From Tritrichomonas foetus (Eukaryota; Parabasalia; Tritrichomonadida; Tritrichomonadidae), in contig MLAK01001393.1 in the NCBI GenBank assembly GCA_001839685.1, forward strand, positions 65,826 to 129,825: a stretch of 64,000 nucleotides of DNA. Reading direction: 5' to 3'. The notes under the pieces are model-generated. The model ran no database searches and had not been told where the DNA came from. It saw nothing but the letters and a program-made list of their open reading frames with translations. Both the position numbers and the translations under genes were made by a program. Below are positions 57,241-64,000 of this stretch, piece after piece. Each line of letters opens with the position of its first letter. Position 1 is the stretch's first letter.

Positions 57241-59158
57241 CACCTGGAGCTGCTCTTTCTTTAGATTCCTCTTCTTCGCCTTTATTAGATTCACCACCAA
57301 GCATTCCGTGAGCGATTCCGCTGATGTGTGATTCAAGATTACCTTTTTCTCCATCTTCCTCTTCATTCTTGGCTTCTTCTTCTTCTTCTCCTTCTGGTTC
57401 GACAACGACTGGTTTGGTTTCTGGTGGAGGACCTTCTTCTTCACCAATAACAACTCTCTTCTTTTCGACAACAGTTTCTTTCTCTCCACGAAGAGCTGCT
57501 TCGAATTCTCTTTCGATTTCTTCTGGATCGAATGGTTTTTCTTCTTTCTTTTCACCTTCTTCCATGTGACTGTTGGCCTTTTGTTTTTCTCTCATCTTTT
57601 GTTCCTTGATGAATTGATCGTAGTTCTTGACTCTCTTTGCTTCTCTTCCCATCATACCGTTGAAGAGGCTCTTTTCTGTCTGTGTAATGTTTCTGAGTGG
57701 TTCGTTGAGTTCAAGAAGTGTTGCAGTACCTTCAGAATCACCGGTAAGTAAGAATTGACCAGTATTTTCAATTGCCATTGAGTAAATTGGATTATTTCCA
57801 ACACTAATTGAAGTGACTGGTTCTCTGAGGCTTTGGATGAGATCCCATGCATCAATTGTACCAACAGTGCTTCCTGTGTAAACAACGGTTGTTCTTGAAA
57901 GGCCCCAAACAGCATTTGTGAGATAATTTCGCTGGGCTGGAATTGTGAGAAGTGGTGTTTTGTTATCTTCTGTGAAGAACCTGCAACACCAATCTGAGAC
58001 TGATGCGAAATATTTTGTATCTGTTGGGTGACGCCTGACGGCATAAACTGGACCGTAGTGTCCTGGAAAGACTCCTGAAATTCTTGTTGATGGATCTGAT
58101 GCTTTCCTGTTGACTGACATCACAAGACCTTCGACTGTACCAACCATGTATTTGGTTGGGACACCAGTGTGGTAATCCAAGCAGCGTCCGCCGAAAGGTG
58201 GAGCAAAACCTTCTGGTAAATTTTCTGGTGCTGGTGCAAGTTGTATTGTTTCAAGTGGTGATGTGTTTGAGCGTGTGTCCCATGTCATTGACGTGCCATC
58301 ACTTGAGACTGAAACACATTCGAATGCAGTTTTTGAGGAAATCCACCTCACTGCATAAACGCCTCCACGATGGGAGCTTTCAATGGCTGATGTCCAAACA
58401 GGCAGTGAGCCTTGTCTGATATCCCATAAACATAAAGATCCGTGATTCATACCGCCGACCAAAAAGTTGCTATCTTTGGTGTTGTATTCGAGACAAAGAA
58501 GTGCCGATGGTGGGTGGAGTTCGGTTTCTGGAACACTTGGACATTCAAGATTATATATAAACGACTCATAGTGAGCGGTTGGACAGCTGATGTCTTTTGG
58601 CGTATAACAAAGGGCAACACGTCTGGCTGCGCCGCTTGTTGCTTCCCATGAAATTGACGATACCATACGGTTTTCATATTTGTCACGGAAAATTGAAAGA
58701 GTCCTCATTGATGGATCAGCTACAACTTGAGCGGATTCGCCGGCTTGAAAATGGTCTGAAAAGAGATCCAATGACAAATTTAATTTCACTGTCTTCTCTG
58801 CCTCCTGAGCGAGCTGACGAAGTGTTGGAATGAAGTTTTCTTTCTTTTCGAGTTTCGAACGTGTCTGCTTGCACGATGGAGCGTTGGTTGGATCGATGCC
58901 TTGTGGCCAGCCTCCCTCCTTGTGAACAACGTCTTCAGACTTGGTCTGAGTGACTTCTGTATTCACTGAGTGGGATGAATATGTGACAGACGCTTGGACG
59001 CCAACCGAGTAAGGATTTATTGCTTCGTATTTTTCCCTTAAATCTGGATCTGGGTCGACATTTAAGAAAATACGTGTGTTTGTGTCCTCGAAAGTCGAGG
59101 TGGGACGTCCGAAGTTGATGCGTTTGGTTTTATAGTGGAAGCTGATCTGGTCTAACAT
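56237..59158 (-). CDS. DNAI2: Outer-arm dynein intermediate chain (DNAI2/IC2 type) with repetitive acidic tail
   Basis: This is a 973-residue protein starting at ATG 59158. The N-terminus matches DNAI2 orthologues in order: the opening with FHYKTKRINFGRP, DPDPDLREKYEAINP, and HKEGGWPQGIDP near residue 85. WD40 repeats occupy about 165-500 (GSLCLWDIRQGS, CVSVSSDGTSMTWDTR, FPGHYGPVYAV, GTIDAWDLI). Orthologues end soon after about 600 residues. Here a long tail of about 330 residues is made of K/E/S/G repeats and four copies of an alanine-rich helix. The protein assembles with DNAI1 and heavy chains at the base of the outer dynein arm, in flagella. The tail's role is unknown. Confidence 0.93.
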   Translation of the reverse strand: MLDQISFHYKTKRINFGRPTSTFEDTNTRIFLNVDPDPDLREKYEAINPYSVGVQASVTYSSHSVNTEVTQTKSEDVVHKEGGWPQGIDPTNAPSCKQTRSKLEKKENFIPTLRQLAQEAEKTVKLNLSLDLFSDHFQAGESAQVVADPSMRTLSIFRDKYENRMVSSISWEATSGAARRVALCYTPKDISCPTAHYESFIYNLECPSVPETELHPPSALLCLEYNTKDSNFLVGGMNHGSLCLWDIRQGSLPVWTSAIESSHRGGVYAVRWISSKTAFECVSVSSDGTSMTWDTRSNTSPLETIQLAPAPENLPEGFAPPFGGRCLDYHTGVPTKYMVGTVEGLVMSVNRKASDPSTRISGVFPGHYGPVYAVRRHPTDTKYFASVSDWCCRFFTEDNKTPLLTIPAQRNYLTNAVWGLSRTTVVYTGSTVGTIDAWDLIQSLREPVTSISVGNNPIYSMAIENTGQFLLTGDSEGTATLLELNEPLRNITQTEKSLFNGMMGREAKRVKNYDQFIKEQKMREKQKANSHMEEGEKKEEKPFDPEEIEREFEAALRGEKETVVEKKRVVIGEEEGPPPETKPVVVEPEGEEEEEAKNEEEDGEKGNLESHISGIAHGMLGGESNKGEEEESKERAAPGEGESDSPKLEGKGLDIVADAVADGAEDAADEAEADKAAEEDKKESEKGGEEEKKESETGGEEDKKESETGGDEDKKEEGGALEATLANATGGLLETGGEEEKKEVEADSPKLEGAGLGLVAGAVADDADKAADEAEAEKAAEAEEEKKESDTAAEEDKKESEAGGEEEKKESEAESPQLEGGGLGLIAGAVADGADKAADDAEAEQEKKESEKEPEPEAQERAVDQEPAAEADSPKLEGAGLGLVAGALADGADKAADEAEADKAAEEEKKEGEKEGEEDKKESETGGEEDKKESEKGGEEEKKESEKGGEEDKKEEGGALEATLANAAGGLLG

Positions 59159-59723
59159 TGTTTGCTATTTCGAATATTATGTATAATTTGAATTACTCTG
59201 AAAGAAAAACGGGCACAAAGAATTTCTAACGGTTTTTGATTAGTATTTTGAATAGGTCGAACGGAATAGAAGGAGTTGTTTCAAATGACCAAAGCATTTA
59301 TATGTAAAAAAAATAATAATATGTACTAAGTATGAGTATAAGATGATATTGTGGCAAATCGCTCCGACTTTTATTGAAGTTTAAGCAAATTTTATCAAAG
59401 GTTTTTTTAACAAGACAGAAATTGTTAACGACTTCTTAGATATTTTATATCACATGTCGATGCAATTCAATCGAAATATAACGTACATTTAACCGCAAAA
59501 TGATGTGAATTATTTCAATAACTAATCGGTTCAACACTTCATCAAAGTAAAATGAGTTTATCTTACTTTCTAAAAGAAATTCGAAATTATTTCTCTTTCA
59601 TCAGTCTTTAAAATTATTTATTTCCTAGAATTATCTTATAAAAAATATCGAGATGAAAAGAAAAGCAAAAAATTACTAAAAACAAATTTTTTAATATTAC
59701 AACTGCAATAACAAAATAATCTT
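59159..59723. other. Spacer with dynein-gene promoter
   Basis: On the minus strand ACCGTTAG lies about 80 bases before the ATG at 59158 and may be a Myb-type site. ATGTACGTTATA (near 59480, minus sense) resembles the ACGT-core element but is far from a start. Otherwise empty. Confidence 0.45.
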
Positions 59724-61808
59724 CTACTCTTCAGTTTCTTTTTCCTCTTCTTTTCCATCGCAAAGAACATCAAATTCACCAAACTCTGAATTTTTTCCTT
59801 CACCAAATTTATTTTTCATCACTTTGATAGAATAGATATTAGAAAATATCCATTCTTTGTTTTGTAAAATTGGAAGTAAATTTCTGAAATAATTAAACAT
59901 GAGTGGAATATGATCTTGCTTCATAACGTTTACAAATTGCATAACTATTTTGTCAATGTTGACCATTTCTTCATCATCCTCTAAATGTGTCACTATAATT
60001 AATAACAATTCGCTCAACATAGGAAAAACTTGCCAGAAATGATTTGATTGAATGACTTTCTTAACAATTCTTTTTAAGCAATAAATTATTTCTTCAGAAT
60101 ACACACATACGAAAAAATTGGCTTTATTACTATGAAGTAATTCATTAAAAAGTGAAAAAATATGATTAATAACATCCATTTTAAATTGATTTTCACATTT
60201 TTGAAAAAGAGATAACAATAAATTTAAATACTCAGCAGACACAATTTGATTTTCCTCAAATGAGTCGAAAAACAATTGACAAGTTGCAACAGTCAATTCT
60301 AAAACACCTTGGTTAAGAGTTGGAACGATATCAACCAGAATACCAAGTGCTGATGAAGATTCATCAGTTTTAAAAATTTCATTCATTTGGATAGCCAATC
60401 CGAAAATAATATAAATTTGTTCATCAGTCAATTGAAAAACAGGCAAAAAGTTACCACAGAATTGTGCAAAAGCATTTATTGCGAAATATCGAATAATTGT
60501 TCCGATATATGAATTTGGGACAGGTGCAAATAATCCATTTTTAATAAATGGAATGAAGTCAGATTTATATTCAATAAAAAATGAAGGTAGCTTTGATAAA
60601 AAATGCATAACAGAGATAATTAATAAAGGTTCATTGGTTTGGAAAAGAGTGGAAATAATAGTATCATAAAATTTCATTAATTCTTTTCGTTGACATTCTG
60701 TATTTGTGCATATGCAAACTGATAGAAAATTAATGATAGAAAATACATCAAAAACGCTTGGATTATTGCTTAATTTCATATGTGCCAATTCAAAAATAGT
60801 ATTAGATAAAATTTCATTATTGCACATAGTGTACATTGCTCTTAAAGATGCAGCTCTCAAACTATATGTAGAAAACCATGGATAAATTGTATCAATAAAC
60901 TCAACTTCATCAGTAATTCCATCTATTGAGGAAACTTGAATATTTGGAAAAACATATTCCAATAACACTTTCTGAACTAAATGAATATTCGCATAAAAGA
61001 ATTGAGGAAGTTCCAGATAAGTTTTTATATTATATATAAATTCTACTGGCCATTCTTCAGTTTTCACTGTTTGTCTAAAAATATCAAAATTTGCAATTAA
61101 TTCATTAAATTTAATGAAAATATGATTTTGAAAATCATTGTTTGGAATGTCATAAAATAAATTGTAATATTCCAGTAAGTCATTGATAATAGAAGTTCCA
61201 GGATATGTAATATGACGTGATAATATATTACATGTGACAAAATGAATAAAGTCAAAGAATTCAATCGATGGACTAATTATTTGAATGAAAGATTTAAAAA
61301 AATAATGTAGGAAAAAAATTTGATTTGTTTCAAGGTCTGATTTCTGATTGACTATATTCATGATTAATGGGACTATATCATTCAAGCAACTTCTAAACAA
61401 TTCATCTACAATATTTTTCTGATGATTATTTAAATCTAAGTTGACCAGTGATGTGAAAGACATCAAACAAGCTTTTTGAAATAAAAATTCTGAACTTTTG
61501 GTTTCTTTTATGAAGTTAAGAAGAATTTCTGGATTCTTTTTGGCAAGTAATTCTCCAAGTATTTCAATTATTTGATGAAGAGATGGATAAAATGCTGGAT
61601 TAGTATTAAAATTAACAAAAAAATTGAAAATTACTTGATCATCTAAATATTTGATTTGAATCAATGCTGCTTTTTTCATGGATAAATCTGGATCATATAA
61701 AACGATTTGGTTTAATATTTCTAAAAATAATGGAATCTGATGATATTTTAGAAGCTCTTCACTACTTTGATTGGCTAGTGCCGTATTGGTGTAGGTATTT
61801 CGAAGCAA
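59724..61808 (-). CDS. Importin-beta/exportin-like HEAT protein, start codon unclear
   Basis: The protein is about 694 residues of paired HEAT helices. The opening resembles the importin-beta N-terminal domain of the importin-7/CSE1 branch (LLRNTYTNT, then QIPLFLEILNQIV, then MKKAALIQIKYLDD). The frame is open from a TGA at 61866-61868, but no ATG occurs before residue 44 (ATG 61679). At 61808 there is only a TTG. Initiation at 61679 would delete the first helices. Possible explanations are a short unseen 5' exon, a non-ATG start, a frameshift, or decay at the 5' end. The chain is also shorter than the usual 900-1000. Cargo unknown. Confidence 0.65.
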   Translation of the reverse strand: MLRNTYTNTALANQSSEELLKYHQIPLFLEILNQIVLYDPDLSMKKAALIQIKYLDDQVIFNFFVNFNTNPAFYPSLHQIIEILGELLAKKNPEILLNFIKETKSSEFLFQKACLMSFTSLVNLDLNNHQKNIVDELFRSCLNDIVPLIMNIVNQKSDLETNQIFFLHYFFKSFIQIISPSIEFFDFIHFVTCNILSRHITYPGTSIINDLLEYYNLFYDIPNNDFQNHIFIKFNELIANFDIFRQTVKTEEWPVEFIYNIKTYLELPQFFYANIHLVQKVLLEYVFPNIQVSSIDGITDEVEFIDTIYPWFSTYSLRAASLRAMYTMCNNEILSNTIFELAHMKLSNNPSVFDVFSIINFLSVCICTNTECQRKELMKFYDTIISTLFQTNEPLLIISVMHFLSKLPSFFIEYKSDFIPFIKNGLFAPVPNSYIGTIIRYFAINAFAQFCGNFLPVFQLTDEQIYIIFGLAIQMNEIFKTDESSSALGILVDIVPTLNQGVLELTVATCQLFFDSFEENQIVSAEYLNLLLSLFQKCENQFKMDVINHIFSLFNELLHSNKANFFVCVYSEEIIYCLKRIVKKVIQSNHFWQVFPMLSELLLIIVTHLEDDEEMVNIDKIVMQFVNVMKQDHIPLMFNYFRNLLPILQNKEWIFSNIYSIKVMKNKFGEGKNSEFGEFDVLCDGKEEEKETEE

Positions 61809-61868
61809 ATTTCGAACATGATCAGGAAACTTCTCTTGATTTTGATTTATTTTCTGAAAGTAAACTCA

Positions 61869-62536
61869 AGTCGAAATCTCGAATATGATGATTTTTCAGG
61901 TAACAATTCAGAATTTGTCAACTCAATGTAATATGATTGGAATTAAACCGTGAACACTTTTCGTTAATTTGACCTTATACATTCACAATATTACCGGTCG
62001 CGCGAAACAATTTGATGTAAGTTCAGAAAGTTCAAATTCACAACATCTGGTTAAATTTTTGAATTTTAATAATTAGATGAGCATTGTGGTCTTTTTTAAC
62101 TTTCGTGTCCATAAGCATGCATGACCCCTACCCATGAATATTTTGTTTTTCGGATTTTTTCACTCTAACCTTATGAAAGTCTGTACATAGAATATCCTAT
62201 ACAAAAGATGCATCAAGGTTTTAGAGCAGTAATTCTTTCTTCTCATAATGCTTTCAATACAATGTTTCAAACATGTCATTAATTATTGAATCGAAAAACA
62301 ACATCTTTTTGATAGTTGTTATGGATTATATAGATATACTTCTCATAATATCTGTAATACTTTCTTTCCTCTCATTAGGCCTTTTAATTCATATTAGATA
62401 AACAAAAAGGACAAAATCCAGAAAAAATCGATTTTTCGAGAGACAAAACCACAAAAATCTATCATAAAATAGTTTGATACATATTAAATTAAAGATAGAA
62501 TAATATCTGAAAAAGAAAAACAAATCTCATTTTTAG
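61869..62536. other. AT-rich spacer
   Basis: This contains the 5' flank of the importin-like gene, without an obvious start exon, and the 3' end of the next minus-strand gene. No repeat or RNA gene seen. Confidence 0.5.
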
Positions 62537-64000
62537 TCAAGAATTATCAATAATTTTGCTTAAAAATCCATCTAATTTATCAATAATCTCAATGAATGAT
62601 TCATTAAGTTGGTTTCCCTGTTCAATTGTTTCTTGCATAATTTCATGCATTTCTTCAGCTATTTGAGAAATACTAATTTCTGGTAAAAGTAATTCTTTTG
62701 GCAGAACAGGCAATTTTTCTTGTCCTTGTTTTTCGAAAAGTTCATTTAATAAATTAATTAATTTATTAATATTTTGAAGATGATTTCTTAATATTTTTCT
62801 GATGTGATTTAATTTACAAATAGATTCTTTATTTCGAGTATGAAGATGATCATCAATTTTACCACGAATGGAAATAAAACTTCGTTGATTATTTGAATTT
62901 TCTCCTCCTTTATAAAATTTAGTAATTGTATTAATTTTATTATCGTTTTCATTTTTTTCATTTTTCAAATTCGTGATTTGATTCTTTAATTTTTCAATGA
63001 TTTGTTGTTTTTGATCATTATAAGTTTTTTGTTTCATAGCATTAGCATTTTCAATTTCTTTTTGAAGGAATTGAATTTGATGATTTAATTCCTCAATTTT
63101 GATTTGTTCTTTCGATTTTTCTTCTTCAAATTTGAGATTAAGTTCTTCATTATAACGAAGAATCTCTTGTTTAAATTGTTTTTTAATATCATCTTCATTT
63201 TTAAATGAGTTTTCAACTTCTTTTTCAATTTCTTGGATTTCTTCTTTAGAAAGAGTAACTGGTTTAAATTGAGAATCAACTTCTTCTTGAACTTTCTGGA
63301 TTTTTTCGTCAGTAAGTTCAATAGTAGAAACCTGGAATAAATCTTCGTCTGTGAGGTGATATGATTTTTCGATTTCTAGCTTAATATTCAAAATTTCTTT
63401 TTCGTCAAGTGAAATATGATTTTCGCGAATAAACTCGTCGATATCAAAACTACCTTTAATCTCTTCTTCAATTGCTCGAAGTTCTTCTGAATCAAGGATA
63501 TATTCAGGTTTTGATTTTGGTAGAATTTCAGGGAATTCTGAAGAATCAGCAAATTGAAAAGTTATATCTTCGAAAAGGTCGTCGCAGTCTTCTCCTTTCA
63601 ATTGTTCAAGAACATATTTCTGAACGCTATCATAATCATTATGATTTAAATGATTTATTTTTTCTTCACTTTCCATCTCATACTTTTCTTTTTTTTCCTT
63701 TGTTTCTTGGTCTTCATTGTTACCATCCTTTGTACTCGTTGGATGACAATTATTAAAGTTTAATCGGAAGTGTCTTGTGATTGATTGGACATATGAGCTA
63801 GTTATATTTTCTTCTTCTTCTTCACTATCTGATGAACTCAAATCATGACGATCAAGTACACTTACTTTCTTAAATGGCCCTGTCAATGATATCGATTGGT
63901 TGTATGGATTTGTGTCTTCTTCTTCTTCATCGTCATAGCCGTCAGTTTTTTGCTGAGACTTTGAACGAGTATTCTTTGAAGATCGTTTATTGAGTAATTT
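62537..64000 (-). CDS. Coiled-coil protein with four 17-residue repeats (partial, 5' end outside)
   Basis: The frame is open through the right edge with no stop, so the N-terminus lies beyond position 64000; 487 residues are visible. An acidic, serine- and basic-rich start precedes a region (63203-63496) with four 17-residue repeats. They fit L-x-x-E-x-(L/I)-x-x-(I/V)-x-x-E-(I/V)-x-x-(S/Q)-(F/Y); the last one is LSKEEIQEIEKEVENSF. A strongly charged coiled coil (EELNHQIQFLQKEIENANAM) and a helical C-terminal domain follow (LPVLPKELLLPEISISQIAEEM). No enzyme motif. Family not recognised. Confidence 0.7.
   Translation of the reverse strand, partial: KLLNKRSSKNTRSKSQQKTDGYDDEEEEDTNPYNQSISLTGPFKKVSVLDRHDLSSSDSEEEEENITSSYVQSITRHFRLNFNNCHPTSTKDGNNEDQETKEKKEKYEMESEEKINHLNHNDYDSVQKYVLEQLKGEDCDDLFEDITFQFADSSEFPEILPKSKPEYILDSEELRAIEEEIKGSFDIDEFIRENHISLDEKEILNIKLEIEKSYHLTDEDLFQVSTIELTDEKIQKVQEEVDSQFKPVTLSKEEIQEIEKEVENSFKNEDDIKKQFKQEILRYNEELNLKFEEEKSKEQIKIEELNHQIQFLQKEIENANAMKQKTYNDQKQQIIEKLKNQITNLKNEKNENDNKINTITKFYKGGENSNNQRSFISIRGKIDDHLHTRNKESICKLNHIRKILRNHLQNINKLINLLNELFEKQGQEKLPVLPKELLLPEISISQIAEEMHEIMQETIEQGNQLNESFIEIIDKLDGFLSKIIDNS

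Noticed and set aside
56269..57569. Long plus-strand frames rich in Ser/Pro/Leu opposite the dynein tail
   Set aside because: They are antisense readings of the K/E/S/G repeat array; leucine/serine runs are expected from its complement.
61848..61868. Spliceosomal intron ending at TTTCAG before the importin-like frame
   Set aside because: No trichomonad 5' splice motif (GTAYGT) or ACTAACACACAG-type branch/3' site is present; left as an open question only.

Overview
The window is nuclear DNA of a flagellated, intron-poor protist, most likely a trichomonad (Parabasalia; Tritrichomonas-like). The DNA is strongly AT-rich. Long eukaryotic genes lie in single uninterrupted frames; Spt6 alone is 4.4 kb. 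The contents fit that group: an outer-arm dynein intermediate chain, R2R3 Myb factors, a CARMIL-like LRR protein and many coiled-coil proteins. About 40% of the genes I checked have TAAA at the stop codon, and a few have an Inr-like TCAYW just upstream of the ATG. I could not confirm any spliceosomal intron, rRNA, tRNA, CRISPR array or intact transposon. The species assignment is inference.

Layout. 1-191 is the 3' end of a possible Hsp70/Hsp110-like gene. 0.6-2.3 kb holds a beta-helix/double-RING protein, followed by a decayed gene and a hairpin (2.7-3.5 kb). 3.9-7.2 kb is a CARMIL-like LRR protein, and 7.5-13.7 kb carries Rpn10 and Spt6. 14.3-18.7 kb has a doublecortin/P-loop protein, a small unknown gene and a tepsin-like ENTH protein. 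After a 2.5 kb gap come a choline-transporter-like protein (21.2-22.8 kb), a tandem winged-helix E2F-like factor, a small membrane protein with a striking hairpin at its 5' end, and an R2R3 Myb (27.9-29.1 kb). 29.4-37.9 kb has a VPS9-like protein, an unknown protein head-to-head with an ATAD5/Elg1-like AAA+ protein, and a coiled-coil protein. 38.5-44.2 kb has a type I membrane protein, a coiled-coil/WD40 divergent pair and a GNAT/MAP65 divergent pair. 46.1-50.0 kb has an HMG-box protein, a second VPS9-like protein and a SHIPPO-repeat protein. 50.3-54.4 kb has a membrane-anchored papain-like protease, a Frag1/DRAM/Sfk1 protein and another R2R3 Myb. 56.2-64.0 kb has a DNAI2-type dynein intermediate chain with a repetitive acidic tail, an importin-beta-like protein without an obvious ATG, and a coiled-coil protein cut by the window edge.

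How the genes relate. There are no operons; each gene appears to have its own short promoter, and several pairs share 100-180 bp divergent spacers. Recurrent themes are flagellum and cytoskeleton (DNAI2, SHIPPO, MAP65/Ase1, doublecortin-like, CARMIL), endomembrane traffic (tepsin, two VPS9-like proteins), transcription (Spt6, E2F-like, two Mybs, HMG) and ubiquitin/proteasome (Rpn10, RING protein). An 11-base element, GAACGTTTAAT or a close variant, recurs in sense orientation just upstream of at least five ATGs. The initiator codons given below are ATG codons that I chose by reading the sequence.
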